Assembly: GCA_023653785.1 (NCBI GenBank)
Contig: JAMKCH010078985.1
Location: 93,327-157,326 of the forward strand
Origin: Ophioderma brevispina
Taxonomy: Eukaryota; Echinodermata; Ophiuroidea; Amphilepidida; Ophiodermatidae
Length of the DNA: 64,000 nucleotides
Direction of reading: 5' to 3'
Shown here: positions 33,886-46,260 of the stretch, one piece after another
Numbering within the stretch: position 1 is the first letter of the stretch
Layout: every line of letters starts with the position of its first letter
The notes under the pieces: generated by a model
Seen by the model: only the letters and a program-made list of their open reading frames with translations
Told to the model about the DNA's origin: nothing
Databases searched by the model: none
Made by a program: the position numbers and the translations under genes

Positions 33886-34457
33886 AATGAGTAAATTAGT
33901 AGGTGTCCCATGGACCTCCTCCCTTGGGCACTAACGGAAGTCAGCTGAGAATATCTTTAAAAATCAAAGAACCATAGCCATTTTTTTTGCTGATATATGT
34001 GCACACATACATGTAAGTAAACAGCTATTAGTAACATAAAAAATAATAAACCCTTTGCAGAAAATAAACAATTTCCATGTGGAAGTTGATAAACCGTTAC
34101 TCTACAAAGGCTACGGCAAAATAACGGGTATTTTGCAACCCCGTAAAAATATAGAGTAAATATGTAGAGTATATATCAACATAAAATAAGTTTTCAAAAA
34201 GTTTGATGTAAGCGCAAGGCTCATTGGATTTTTTCCTCTTTTGCCCAATTATCGCGTGTTTTGAAAACAATATTTCCCCTTATTTGCAGCCCAAATAACA
34301 AATTGCATTTTTATTGCTGATTGGGTTTGTCTTATGACCCTTCACATGTGGTATAAATTTAATTCGTGCGAAGAATTCAGTCGGGAAAGTGGTTTCCTTG
34401 AGGGGGGCATGGACCCCCCTTGTGCACTAACTGGAGTGAAAAACCCTGGTCACTTAA

Positions 34458-35032
34458 AGCGACATAATGGCATAAAAATATTCAGACATAATGAAAAGGA
34501 CCCTTACTGAAATCACTTCCACAAGTTTGAAAACAATTTGGATGTTTACATTCTGTAAAAACAGTAAAAACAGGAAAATTTCCAGAGGGGAAGGTGGCAG
34601 TTCGTGGCAATTTCTGGAACAGAAAACCAAGGTGTTCACATCCCTGACAGAATTTACAGTGTATCTAGCATGTTTTGTTACACAATTCAAAAGCATTCAG
34701 ACCAGGATTCAGGCATTGTACTTTAGGCTTGTAGTAAGATATTGATCTGGCAAGTGAAAGATGGATTAGCTGGGATTAACACATATACAATAGCAATGGT
34801 CTGTGAGCTGATGACAGCATGCTTTTCAAGTTTGGTAAATGCTGGCAGTAATGTCAGCATCATTTTTCCAGATATTGCCACGAACTGGCCCCCCCCCCCC
34901 CCTCTGGAACTTTTCCTGTTTTTACTGTTTTTACAGAATGTAAACATCCAAATTGTTTTCAAACTTGTGGAAGTGATTTCAGTAAGGGTCCTTTTCATTA
35001 TGTCTGAATATTTTTTATGCCATTATGTCGCT
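34458..35032. mobile_element. 575-bp TTAA-flanked element with about 155-bp terminal inverted repeats
   Basis: TTAA at 34454-34457 then AGCGACATAATGGCATAAAA; the right end TTTTATGCCATTATGTCGCT is followed by TTAA at 35033-35036. The arms include complementary AGGACCCTTACTGAAATCAC and GTAAAAACAGTAAAAACAGG blocks. A C run at about 34890-34901 lies in the right arm where the left has AGAGGGGAAGG. Mirror-image open frames on both strands are products of the inverted repeats. Confidence 0.85.
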
Positions 35033-35853
35033 TTAAGTGTTAAATCCTTAATCTGAAGGCCATTTAAACATTAGTTCGAAATTTCCTAACTCTATTTACA
35101 GTGTATTATCATTTATATGATCCACAGTATAATTTCACACACCAGTGTTGGTCGTGGCAATTATAAATTGGAATTCTTTTCGTTCATCTTATGGGGCATT
35201 TGAAAGGCCATCATTTAAATCGGTGGGGGTCCATGCCCCAATTTAATCCCGACTGGTTATGTCAACGCCTAAATTCAACTCAAATATTAAAAACGAATGT
35301 AAATTCTATAAAAGAAAACTACTGAATCAGAATAAATCGGATTAATGAGGACTGGCATGTTTATTACCAAGCAACTTGTGGAATTTGGCCTTCCTGTTGT
35401 GATACATTACCCACTATAAAGTTTCTGGCAAACTTTAAAAGTCTATATACAATCAAGCGTATGAATTGAACTTCTTAGAATCTTTTCAAAAAATACTTGG
35501 GATTATATATTATTATTTTTTGCGAATTTTGTTCTTCACCCTTAAATTTTCGAAGCCTAATTGTAAATAAAGAACGCTCAATTAACAGCTTTAAACGTTT
35601 GCAGTTGCCAACTTTCATGGTACAAAACGTTTCAAATTTACAATTTGTTGAGCCAATTTGTTGAAAATAAAATTTAAATAAAGAACAAAAATACATAAAT
35701 TATAGGATATCAAGAACCTCAAATTATTTTGAACATATACGAACACATTTTTATTAGAAGTCGAACAACCTCTTTCATTTTCCGGGGGGGGGATCATTCA
35801 TGAAGAATCACGTTCTTATTAAAAACACAAACATTTAGACTTGCTTTAAATGT

Positions 35854-35859
35854 TTTATT
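35854..35859 (-). promoter_or_regulatory. Putative polyadenylation signal AATAAA
   Basis: On the minus strand AATAAA begins two bases after the TAA stop of the 35861-36019 exon. It is unusually close to the stop, but correctly oriented and placed to end that transcript. Confidence 0.35.
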
Positions 35860-35860
35860 T

Positions 35861-36019
35861 TTACCGTTCCATTCGTGGGAAAATTATTCTGTGCTCCCAC
35901 GCAAATAGACCCTCCTTCTGGTCCACGATGACGAAATCTAAGCGACTGAACTTACACTGGTTTTTCAAAAAAACCCAATACCCGTGCTTGCTCTCCCGTG
36001 TAATCCAGGAGCCGAAGAG
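35861..36019 (-). CDS. Last exon of a small minus-strand gene (gene 3)
   Basis: After a pyrimidine-rich acceptor (gaagaatttttcag on the minus strand, AG at 36020-36021) this reads 52 codons in phase 0 to TAA (35863-35861). The product LFGSWITRESKHGYWVFLKN then FSRLDFVIVDQKEGLFAWEH alternates hydrophobic and polar residues like beta strands and is rich in Trp and Phe. Phase agrees with the exon ending at 42415. I do not recognise the fold or family. The codon composition and lack of repeats argue that it is a genuine exon. Confidence 0.5.
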   Translation of the reverse strand, partial: LFGSWITRESKHGYWVFLKNQCKFSRLDFVIVDQKEGLFAWEHRIIFPRMER

Positions 36020-36308
36020 CTGAAAAATTCTTCAATTTTTTAGTTTAGCATATCTTTTCATCAAGTGCACTCAAAACCCAGAGACAGCATGGACTGGGGA
36101 CAGTCTACTACTCTAAAGATCATGCGCACAGGCCAATGATGGTTTGTGGAGTATAACCATTCATAGAGTACGCACTTTATTGTTTCAAAGCACTTTTCTA
36201 GTCTAACAGTTTATTGACATCGCATAATGGCTTGGAATATGTTATTGTGGCTTTGCGTCGAACTTATTTGAATTTCAAACAAATTATATTTTTAACATTT
36301 GCATATAA

Positions 36309-36340
36309 AATATAGCCGCACCACCCACCGCCAACGCCCA

Positions 36341-36371
<31 letters not shown>

Positions 36372-36402
36372 CCACCACCAACCACCACCACCACCACCAT
36401 TA
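36309..36402 (+). repeat. CCG and CCA trinucleotide microsatellite
   Basis: An imperfect (CCG)n stretch is followed by (CCA)n. GC-rich island within AT-rich sequence, non-coding. Confidence 0.9.
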
Positions 36403-36653
36403 CCTTAAAAACTTCTCTTTAAAAACTTCTCCTCATCAAACTTTCAAAAGGACAGTCTTCTTGATACCAACGTAAATATGAACCCTTTTGTTTTGGTTAG
36501 TACTATTCTATTTTAGCCCTGCAACATACATGAACCTACAGTGGCCTAAGACCAACCCGACTTAATAACTGATGGTATCACGTAAAATTATATTTAGCTT
36601 GCTAACGTAGTAAAAATATCAGACAAACAAACGAAAAACAAACAAACAAAAAA

Positions 36654-39600
36654 ATCAAGTAGGGCCTTTCAAATCTGATCCTAAACATGGACATTGCTCA
36701 TGTAAAATTATGGCCCCATTTCACAGAAACGTCTTTAAAAACCCTTATCACTGATAGACCCAAAATGTTGCGATAGGCTATATGTGAGATCTAATGTGGT
36801 CGTGGTAGGTTAAACATGCTGGTATTATAAAGTTTCTTCCAATTTCTGAGGCAACTTACCCGCAATTTCTTTATGAAATGGGAGAACTGATTTGGTATTA
36901 GGGATTACAGAAAAATGTGTTACCTTAATTTTGTGGTAATTTTGCATGGTTTTATTACCATCTTCGCAGTGTGAAAATCTACCCTTTCCAGCGTTTTTCT
37001 GCTCCCGCGATGACAACATGTTTTGGTAGAGTCCACTTCCACCCACCGGATTCAACCTGGATTTTTCCTGATTTCTAATCAATAGCGCACTGCAAACCCC
37101 GGCTGGGAGCACTTGTATTCCAAGACGGGTATCATGCTCATGTACAAAAACGCGTATTTTAGGGTCGTTTTTGAAGATCAGGCGATGTACGCACGTACAT
37201 TGTTTAGTTTAGGGTATCAAAATCATCGAGAATACAAAATTAGGGTATGATTTTCACCTTGTAGATTGCGTGTTAAGGTTGTGATGTTTTGAAAATTTCT
37301 TCACATAAAAATGCTGGAATAACAAATTAATGGATTTTCCTCCGTATTTTCCCCTGAATAACTATCAGTCAGGACGAGGCCTTTATGATATTTAGTAACA
37401 GCTCTTTTTCCACACACTAAACTATTCACGTGTATGGATTGGCACTGTTACCCACTAACAATGAAATGGAATACATAAAAAAAGTCATTGAAACCTTATG
37501 TGAATAATTCATTTAATAGGGCAGGATACAATATTATGTACAGGGTATGGTTAAATGCAGTACATAATCATCCTCGTTTATAGGTTAGCAAATTCATGTC
37601 AAAATACTGGTTTATGGTGCATTTCTAAACAGTCACACAAAATGTTTAGGGTAGCAAAATCAAACCAAAATACTTGTATTTTTCTTGCCAAGTGCAAATG
37701 CGCGTTTAGGGTGCATTTTAGGAGACCATATGTGAACATGATATCCATTTTGGAATACAATTTCCCCGGCTGCGAACGCATTTTATGATTCATTTTATCG
37801 GCAGGTATTACAGAATTACAGTAGCCTGATTGGTATGCATTACGGTTTCGATTCTGATCAAACTTACGTAATGTAACTTACGTGGTGGTCAACGTAGTAC
37901 TTTACGTGATCACAGCTATGCACTTACAATTCAATCTTGCCTGTACCATACGTGGGCAGATTTTCATAATCGAAGTACATCAAGAAAACGCACTCATAAT
38001 GCATAGTAACCTAAAGGCGTCGTAGAGATACGTACAACATTTGAACACATTAAGCTTTGTTTATTTGTTTTAGTATCGACAATATTGTTTTGTAGCATTT
38101 GTCATTTATGGAATTATTAGCAAATTGTATATATAGGTATCACTATTGGCGCGCAATTTGATAATTTTGAACGTAATGCGAATGGTGGTCATAAACCGTT
38201 TGGCAATCATCATTCAATGAATCTGGGGCGTGTCTACTCTCTTCTTTCTCGTTGCGCTTTTCAAACCTGCCTTTTTGTACTCTGCAGTGGTAGATCACAC
38301 CTACGTAACAAATCTTGAACAGACAATAAGTTTTGCAAGAAGCAGACGTATTGGAAACTTTTACACAATAATTTGCCAAATATGACATACTGATTATAAT
38401 CTGAAGTAATTTCAAAATAACTTCTGCACAACTATACACTTCAGTTCAGTTTGTTGAAAATTGAGCAATAATATAGATTGCAATTAAAAAAATGAAATCT
38501 GGTAAATGTGTCATCCCACTCATGAAGTGTTCGATGACTTAAAGCATATTACACATTTTTTTGAAGGTCGCCCCCAATTTTTCAAAATTTGAGATTTTTA
38601 CCGGTTGCATTGGAACTGGCTAGTAAACTATTAACCTGGAATGGTTAAAGCTCGAAAATGTCTATGCGTTACAAACGAAGGAATTTTGTCTGAAGAATTA
38701 TTATCGGGGATTCCCCGATTAATTCAACGGCTGCTGGACCGGCCTTCCAATGTGAATAGCCGGGAGAATAGTGCCATGTACGTGTCTAGGCCCATCCATT
38801 AGTTGTTGTAAAAATAGTTCGGGCAAGTCAATTAGAGGTTATTTTCTCGAGGTGGCACTATTGTATCTGGACGGACATAAACGTAGCATCCAGCTCTGGC
38901 CGTTAAGAGTCCGCAATCTGGGATCCCAATTCTAATTACAAAATCGCTGATTTCTTTGGGATAATACGCAGTTTTTTAGCATTCTCGTTCGCAGGTATAG
39001 GTTCCTAGACAAATTAATCAACGTAACCTGTGCAAAAATATCAAATTTTGAAATTGGGGCGCTCTTCAAAAATGTTGCCAATATTGCTTTAACAACACGT
39101 ATAAATAATTGAAGTATCTACTTTTCGAATATGTAAGTATCTCTACGATCGTTTATAGGTTACTATGCATATGTAAGAATATTTTCGTGATGCACTTTGT
39201 TTATGCATCTGCCCGCATACATTGGGGAAGTTAAGCTTGTAATGTACATAGCTGTGCACCACCGATTACGTAAGTTTGATCAGACTCGAAATAAGCATAC
39301 CAATCACGGCTACTGTAATAATACTTGCAGCCGGGGAGGGGGTTGTATTCCAAGGTGGATATCATGCTCACGTATGGCCTCATAAAATGCATCCTAAACG
39401 CGTATTTGCAATTTGCTTTAGGCAAGAAAACCACCCTAAAAAAGTGTTCATTTTCCAAGGTGAAAATCATGCCCTAATTTTGTATTCTCGATGATATTGT
39501 TACCCTAAATAATGTACGCGCGTACATATATAGCCTGATCTCCCAAAACGCCTAATTACGCGCTTTTTGTACACGAGCATGAAGTTGGAATACATGTGGC

Positions 39601-39998
39601 CCCCAAGGTTCCCTGTTGTCATCCGCGAGCAGAAAAACCGCAGGAAAGGATAGATTTTCTCACTGCGGCGCAGCCGTGAAGAGGATCACCAAACCATGCA
39701 AAATGACCAAAAAGTATCATATTTTCTGTAATCCCTACTAAATCAATCCCTCTATTTAGAAAGAAATTGCGGGATAGGTTGCCCCAGAAATAGGGGAGAA
39801 ACCTTCTAATACCACGCACTTGAAAGGTGTTTCCCCTGCGACGACCACATAAGACTTCGCATACGCAATACAGCATTTTGAGTTTATCAGTGAAAAGGGT
39901 AGTCTGATTGAAGGAGTTCATGTGAAAAGGGGTTATAGTTATAATTGTACATGAACAATATCCGTGTTTGGAGTCAGGTCTGAAAAGCCCTGCTTGAT
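36654..39998. mobile_element. 3.3-kb foldback element
   Basis: The left arm 36654-38045 corresponds in inverse to 39110-39998. Paired blocks include ATCAAGTAGGGCCTTTC (36654) with the complement of GAAAAGCCCTGCTTGAT (about 39980); TGTGGTCGT (36796) with the complement near 39845; CCCGCAATTTCTTT (36859) with 39760; and GCATAGTAACCTA..GTAGAGATAC (38000) with 39140. The right arm lacks part of the left arm (about 37290-37550). The spacer holds a TTAA-flanked element. No transposase is visible. Superfamily unknown. Confidence 0.7.
38543..39088 (-). mobile_element. 546-bp TTAA-flanked element, AGCAATATTGGCA family, copy 1 (nested)
   Basis: TTAA at 38539-38542, AGCATATTACACATTTTTTT at the left and AAAAATGTTGCCAATATTGCT then TTAA (39089-39092) at the right. 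The internal segment (ATAGTGCCA, GGCACTATTGTATCTGG, ACGGACATAAACGTAGC) is the complement of 44260-44430 and 46450-46620. It is inserted in the spacer of the 3.3-kb foldback, so it is younger than that element. Confidence 0.8.
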
Positions 39999-40089
39999 GA
40001 TGACAAAATGTAAATGTATATAAGCCCCATTTCTCGGGGTTAATTATAGAATATGAAATATCGGATGATTACATTATACCCTTCGCATC

Positions 40090-40107
40090 TACTCTCCATC
40101 CATCCAT

Positions 40108-40141
<34 letters not shown>

Positions 40142-40215
40142 GTCCATCCGTCCGTCCGTCCGTCCGTTCCGTCCGTCCGTCCGTCCGCCTATCCGTCCAT
40201 CTGCCCATCGGCCCA
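40090..40215 (+). repeat. CCAT/CCGT tetranucleotide microsatellite
   Basis: (CCAT)n passes into (CCGT)n, with more CCAT/CCGT words at 40326-40355. Frames on both strands are repeat artefacts. Confidence 0.95.
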
Positions 40216-40542
40216 TCCATGATGATATGCTTGTGGTGACTCAATTTCTTTTCAATTTTCGGTCTTGCGTGTCTAATTTTAACAAAAGTAAAGATACAAG
40301 TATATATTTTCGTTAACGTGTCTCTCCATCCGTCCATCCATCTGTCTATCCATATACCTATCTGTCTCAAAAAATATTTATCAAAGAATTCTTTAAAGTG
40401 ATTTATTATTAGTTTCTTTAACTTAACTTAGTATTAACAACCATTTTTATTCCCTGTGGATTTTAAATTTCATAAGTATCCTTTAGCTTAATCCTTTAAG
40501 TTTGATATAAAACGTTCCATATATTTATTAAATGACTTAAAG

Positions 40543-40678
40543 AAGCCACCGCGAGAGAGCTATAGATACGCACATCTTTCATAAAGTCAAGCGCTACTAC
40601 CGATATCAATTCACTTTTCTGATGAACCAGTATACCATGCATGGATTTGGAGCTACATGGCTTTCTTTGTGCAAATAA
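40543..40678 (+). CDS. Weak candidate terminal exon
   Basis: An open frame of about 44 codons ends in TAA at 40676-40678 and reads THIFHKVKRYYRYQFTFLMN then QYTMHGFGATW. A possible acceptor is AG at about 40543 or 40546. Composition is protein-like but the acceptor lacks a pyrimidine tract. Could be a fragment of an old element. Confidence 0.2.
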
Positions 40679-40984
40679 AGAATGACGTTTGAGATTTGTA
40701 ATATTACCAACCTGCTAGATGTTCCAGACCTGTTTTGTACATAATACCTGACTGTCCGTCGTGATTGGAGAGAGGCACGTCCTGTATTTTGGGGTAGACC
40801 ATTTGCGTATTTTTATCTTTAATTTTGCTAACGATGGTGGTATATATATGGTTTGTAACATCCTGGAAAAAAATTACAACACAAATCCCTCTCTGGGACC
40901 AACACTTGAAGTTACAATGTCAAAATGTCGATTTATTTTTCACCATTCACCCCCAAAATCGTTCAAACATGGCTTTTTGTTTGC

Positions 40985-41420
40985 GTTTGCGTTATATGAA
41001 AGAAGATGGCCATGTATTTTATTCATGCTATATATGCGATTTTACGTGGATGGATAGTAATAAGCTCATGCTTAACGCAGGTAAGACTGAGGTATTGACC
41101 GCGATACTGATTCTTGAGGTTCATCACTGGATAGTGATGCCATCGAATTTCCCGTCTTAGTAACTCTGTTACGTACCTCGGTGTGAAGGCTGTAACCAAA
41201 CTATCTGCTATCTGATCACGTGTGTCGCTCATTTTTTCTATCGCTGAGACATATTGGCTGTATCACCCTGGGTCCGAAAAACGCCGTCTTGGTGCCGTCA
41301 TTAATTCGCTTATCATCTCTCCTCTTGATTTTTGCAACTCACTCTTGAAGGTAATATCACTGCTGATCAACTAAGCCGCCATCAAAGTGTTCCAAAATTG
41401 GGCCGACATTCTTATTGTGT
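40985..41420 (+). pseudogene. L2/CR1-like LINE reverse transcriptase tail, decayed
   Basis: WMDSNKLMLNAGKTEVL at about 41046, then, after a frame change, VTYLGVKAVTKLSAI (41165), VINSLIISPLDFCNSLL (41300) and AAIKVFQNWADIL (41370). These follow the order of CR1/L2 enzymes after the catalytic box: WM..NKL.LN..KTE, LGV..D, A.I.SRLD.CN.LL and ....VQN.AARL. Several frameshifts; upstream domains absent. Confidence 0.65.
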
Positions 41421-42414
41421 GTGTGCCTTGTGTGTGGTTTGTGTGGGGGGGGGTGGGGGTTAACCCGTTTACCAGGGTAAACTTGAAATCGGCCTTTAGA
41501 CAGCAATAAGTTGGCATGTGTGGTGTATATTTGTTACAACCTGCTTTCTAGTTTTCGGAAACTACGTCCGTTTCACCCTGGTTGCCATGGTCACTGAGAA
41601 AAGCCCGTTATTGCCTAAACACGGGAACAAATAGAACTGCTTAACCAAACGCGTATTCGTACACCCATAAAACGTCCAACCCATGGGGCGGATTTTTGAA
41701 ATGGTTTCCATGGTAACCGTGAACCGACCGCCAATCCCGGTAATTTGGATTCATTTTCGAATTTGGAAAACCCTACTGAATTAACAACCAATTAAATCGA
41801 TATGGTAATTTACCATCCTTATCATCTGTGCCATTTGAAAATGACCATACTCTATTTCATTTCATTCAAGTTAACGTTCAATCGGATAACATTCAGATAG
41901 ATATAAAGTGTCTTTTTCATATCGAACTGTAAAATTTTCATTTCACTGTATGCTGTTTTATATTAAATTTATCGAAAGAAATAAAAAAAATCTGAATTCT
42001 ATCGCGGATAATAATTTTTTGTAAATTTTACTAAATGTCGCGAGTGAGTAAAGAAATTCCCGAACCTGCATTTTTTAAATGATCTCAATCTGTTGGAAAA
42101 ATGTATGTAATAATAAGCACATTACCTTAGTAGCACATAATCTAGCCAAATTCCATACTCATAACCATTTTTAAAACTCTTAAATACGCGCCTGTTGTAT
42201 TTCTTTACACTTAAAGTATAGGGAATCCGCAACGCCGCACATTTTTAGCAACTTTTGCATACATTGCATTCACTTTTGGATCGACCATATATCGACCATA
42301 GATTATATTCCACAGAAGTTGGCAATGTCTTATCCAATTTTTTGCATACCATTTTTTTTGAGCAACTCTCACGGTAGATTACATGTAAAAGAGAAGCTTG
42401 ATCGTATTACTCAC

Positions 42415-42518
42415 ATTATCATCGAGCTTCAACTCCCATCGAATATCGCATCCAATTAAATTAAATGTTTTGGCATCAATTCCATCCTTCTGAAGTAAGG
42501 CTGCCACCGTATCTGTAT
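42415..42518 (-). CDS. Middle exon of the small minus-strand gene (gene 3)
   Basis: On the minus strand it follows acceptor AG at 42519-42520 (ttacaaaacag); a second AG six bases further in also keeps the frame. It ends at a donor gtgagt, GT at 42414-42413. It enters in phase 1 and leaves in phase 0, encoding TDTVAALLQKDGIDAKTFNL then IGCDIRWELKLDDN. Joining with 50366-50348 and 36019-35861 gives 282 nt, a complete 93-codon ORF with stop. Family not recognised. Confidence 0.5.
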
Positions 42519-43043
42519 CTGTTTTGTAAAAAGTTAAAATTCATCTCTTCTCTAGCCTAATTCCCTGGTTCATAGTTTTTTTTTTACGGGTTTTGTGTAT
42601 GATTTTCATATTTTTGCGCGCTCTGTGTACTTCGGAATTGTTGTTTTCCGCATAGGACCAATTGGAAAGAGTTCCATATGTACCCGGCCTTTAAATTGTA
42701 CAGAAATACCAATTATTTTTTATTTATGTCCTGACACAAACAAAATACCCTAACCCTAGGCCAAAAACAAAAAAAATGATTTGGGTTACCGTGTAGACTT
42801 CGAAGAGGGGTACACTATGGAACTCTTTGCCTACCAATTGATTATCTTGTTTTGTTTAAAATTTATTTTTGTAAAATTTTGACTCAATAATTTAGACACC
42901 ACCAGCACAGTAATCATTTTTATCAAAGTTTTTGAAAGTGCGGGGATTTTTAGTTTTCTAAGCAAAACCGGGTAGTAATGTACTAAATCTAGTTTACTAC
43001 TATAATAACTCCACTCCCAAGGCTTTTTGATACTGCTAATCAT

Positions 43044-43396
43044 TAAAGGCTGACTCAGAGATTTCAAAATATAATTTTTTGGTGCATAATTTAAAAAAGT
43101 CACATAGAACTAAAGAGAGTAACCTAAGTGTACATTCCAACGTTAGATATGAATCGGATAGTTGGTTTTTGATGCAGTAAACATATGGATAGTCTTACGT
43201 GCCATGGATCTGTGTATAACAAAAATCCGGATCCGGAATTTATGACAAAGTTGTGATTTTCTTATGAAGGACTTCGATTTGAGCTTAGTTATTTTCACTA
43301 CAAGATTATTGTTGTGATCAATCATTATTTACTTCCCAAAAACGTCGATTGTGTGAATATTTAGGGCGCCTCTGAAATTCTCTGAGTCCGCCTCTG
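43044..43396. mobile_element. TTAA-associated MITE, GGCTGACTCAGAGA family, copy 2
   Basis: CATTAAAGGCTGACTCAGAGATTTC at the left and GAAATTCTCTGAGTCCGCCT at the right, with an internal ATCCGGATCCGGAATT as in copy 1 (19335-19697). The right flank is not TTAA, so one end has mutated. Confidence 0.65.
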
Positions 43397-43439
43397 TATT
43401 GTTACTATCATCTTTGACATACCATTGAATAACAACACC

Positions 43440-43810
43440 TACACTGTTAGAAAATTTTCCGTAAATTTACGAATTTCTGGCCGGCAGAATTTCCAGAATT
43501 CTTTAGGGTAAAATTTACAGAATGATCTGTCATTAGGGAACTTTGACAATAATTTTACATAGTTTTTTTCATATAATGGAACAAAATGTGTACTGTTAAA
43601 ACAAATTTATTTCCTTAATTTAAAATTACGGAAATTTTTTTTAAAAAAAAATCCAGAATTTTGTTGCGGAAATTTTTGAACATCCTTCCGTAAATTTTTT
43701 TTTTAAATTTTTTTTGTTTTTATTTTAATTGTTTTCGTAAAACAGATATTCCGTAAAAATTTTACGGAAATCTGTTTTTTTCCTAATTTACGGAAATTTC
43801 TAACAGTTTA
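43440..43810. mobile_element. About 370-bp AT-rich MITE with ACTGTTAGAAA.TTTCCGTAAATT ends
   Basis: The left end CACTGTTAGAAAATTTTCCGTAAATTTACG and the right end TAATTTACGGAAATTTCTAACAGT are inverted repeats. Inside, TTACGGAAAT and its complement recur many times, so the element is almost entirely self-complementary. A TA flank is possible. Confidence 0.75.
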
Positions 43811-44079
43811 CGTCTCCACCATGCTGTTCGTTATACAAAAACAACGCTCCTTGACGTTTTTAACTCATGAGAGAAAACGCGCGTGTCGCAGCGTTTTTTG
43901 TGTCTGATGGAACCCAACTCATTGAAGCATATCACGCTGCCTATGTCATTTTCCAAGTGGTCGTATTAGTGGGTGAGCCCGATCATCCAAAATTTTGATG
44001 GGGAAAAGTGCTGATTACCAGGTGTTCCTAACTATGACTTACACCAAATCATGATAGCTATTCTGAAAGGTTAGCTAGA

Positions 44080-44623
44080 AGCATATTGGCACATTTTTTG
44101 AAGACGCCCCCAACTTCAAATTTATATATTTTTTTGCAGAGTTATGTTGGTAATTGTCTATACGAAACTATACCTGCAAACGAAATGCTAAAGAATGCTT
44201 GTTTATTTATTGCATAAAATAGCGATTTTTGTATTTAAAAGTGGGATCCCAGATTGGACTTAACGGCGGAGCTTGAATGCTACGTTTATGTCCGTCTATG
44301 ATGAAATAGTGCACCTCAAGAAATAACATCACACACAGGACTTGCCGGAACTATTAAAACACCAATGGATGACGTATAATATTTACATGGTGCTATTTCC
44401 GGCTATTTCACATTGGAATGCTGTTTCCAGCAGCCTTTTAATTAGTATATTAACTAGTCTTAATTACAAAATTCCCTTCGTTTTGTGTGACACCTAGACA
44501 TGTTTCGAGCTTAACCATTCACATGTATAGTTACTAGCCGTTAGCCAACGCGAACCATCTCAAAATTTGTTTTTTTTGGAAAAAAAAAATTGAGGGCGCT
44601 CTTCAAAAAATGTGCTATATTGC
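44080..44623 (+). mobile_element. TTAA-associated element, AGCAATATTGGCA family, copy 2
   Basis: AGCATATTGGCACATTTTTTGAAGA at the left, TCTTCAAAAAATGTGCTATATTGCT then TTAA at the right. The internal block GTTTATGTCCGTCTATGATGA through GGCTATTTCACATTGGAA is shared with copies at 38543-39088 (inverse) and 46450-46834. Confidence 0.75.
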
Positions 44624-45221
44624 TTAAAGCTAGTTAGGTCACGAAAGTTATACATGTCACAACCTAAAAAATGCTAATATTTTGTAGGCAAATATACAAG
44701 AATTCCAAAAAATGTAAGTTTGAAATGTTTTTGACCTATGGGGATTAGGAAATAATATATAAACCTAATAAATTGCCAAGGTGAAATTTAACCTCTATAG
44801 CTAGAGGTCATTCCTTTTAAGTGTAATTTGTTTGTGCAATGTTAGTACTTAGTTTTACTATTTTGAAATAACAAAATAGCTGAAATGGCATATATGGACC
44901 TACCACGCACTGGTTTTAGTTTTTGTTTACACAACACCCATTTAGACAGCCATCTTACGTTTTTGTGTACTCTATTGGGCCTTCCATGGGGAGCCCCACA
45001 ATCAACAAATAGTTTGGCTGGTCACGCTCTCAGATTTGCTAAATCACTTCTATCATGCCTCTATGGATATTTTGAGGCCCATACCTGATTTTGAGTTCAA
45101 TCTAACTTGTGTGACTCCTCACCCAATTAACATGTTAATCCTCATCTACTTAGGAAGATATTATATAGAAGCTCGGAGACACTGGCGAGCAAAGAATTAA
45201 CATAAATACGAAAAATACACG

Positions 45222-45282
45222 GTCTCGAACCCGGACCTCTCGCTATCTAGGTCGGAAGAATACCACTGGCCACAAGACGTGT
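45222..45282 (-). repeat. tRNA-like sequence, possible SINE head
   Basis: On the minus strand TGGCCAGTGGTA resembles a pol III A box and GGTTCGAGACC a B box. Short complementary ends (ACACG and CGTGT) could form an acceptor stem, but the D and T arms are imperfect, so it is not a working tRNA gene. Confidence 0.35.
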
Positions 45283-45371
45283 TTACACGTGGATACCAGA
45301 GAAACGAGCGCTAAGTACTTCATTTTTTATTTCAGAGTTTTCAAGCCCCAGCGGTCGTAATTATATGATAT

Positions 45372-45550
45372 AATTTTTTTAGAGGTAGGTGCCTATATGC
45401 GTGAATTCTGCAGAATATATGACGATGCGAAACGCAAGTCAATGATACAATGGGTTGTCATCTCTTACTTGATCCTCGCGTGCATTGAATTGAGTTTCGC
45501 ATCGTCATAGATTTGCAAGAATCATGCATATAGCCTACCCTCTAAAATAT
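45372..45550. mobile_element. Hairpin element, about 75-bp arms
   Basis: AGAGGTAGGTGCCTATATGC, ATATGACGATGCGAAAC and CAAGTCAATG on the left are complemented by CATTGAATTG, GTTTCGCATCGTCATAG and GCATATAGCCTACCCTCT on the right, with a spacer of about 35 bases. Confidence 0.75.
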
Positions 45551-46205
45551 CTTAGGGAGATATCAGACTCCTAAACAACTTTCACTTTCGGATTTTTTCA
45601 AGGCCTCTGTAATTCACAAATGTAATCAGTACGGATAATGGCAACACATTTGTTTGATTATGTGAATAATGCGCATTGTTCAATAGTCTTACACTTCCTA
45701 TCATTTGAGATCAAATTTACAGGAATTTCATGATTTTGTTGAAAATGTGTCTGGTGCCACTGTAATTCAAGACCATTTTTGTAAGGCGAACTACTGTATC
45801 ATAACTAAAACCAATATGTGAAACTGATTTTTGTTGATATCTGCAGAAAATGTGTTAACAAAGACTTCGTGTTTCATGATTGCAGTTCTCATTTTTTGAA
45901 TGGTTCTCGGACATCAGTAAATAACGGCAATATTCGACGCCTAAAGCCATTTGTCAAAGTGGGTGCAATTTAACAAATGACCCCACCTTTGCAATCTAAC
46001 ATGAAACGTTGAATTCCGAGCTGAAATTTGACAGTAGATGGAGATCTTGCTTTTACTCTGTTGGGGTGATTCCATGTTTGTCCGTTAAAGTCACCGATAT
46101 TTTCATGAATTTTCATTTTTTTTTTTCCATATTGAATCCATATTTGGAATCCAGCCATCATTAATAAAGGTTTGAATAATCAACCTTACTTGAGATAAAG
46201 TTATA

Positions 46206-46260
46206 CAGAGTGTCCCAAAAACCCTCAACCTATTTGACGGGGCTATACTTCCACTTTAAT
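46206..46260 (+). mobile_element. Solitary mariner-type terminal repeat
   Basis: TA then CAGAGTGTCCCAAAAACCCTC is a typical mariner end (compare CAG.GTGTCCCAAAA). I find no complement nearby, so the other end is lost or outside the window. Confidence 0.45.

Noticed and set aside
34454..35056. Frames of 80-104 codons on both strands
   Set aside because: Identical N-termini on opposite strands reflect the inverted terminal repeats of the TTAA element.
44885..45088. 67-codon plus-strand ORF
   Set aside because: No motif, splice support or repeat partner; length is unremarkable.
45887..45918. Possible short exon FSFFEWFSDI after attgcag
   Set aside because: Too short, with phases not matching any neighbour.
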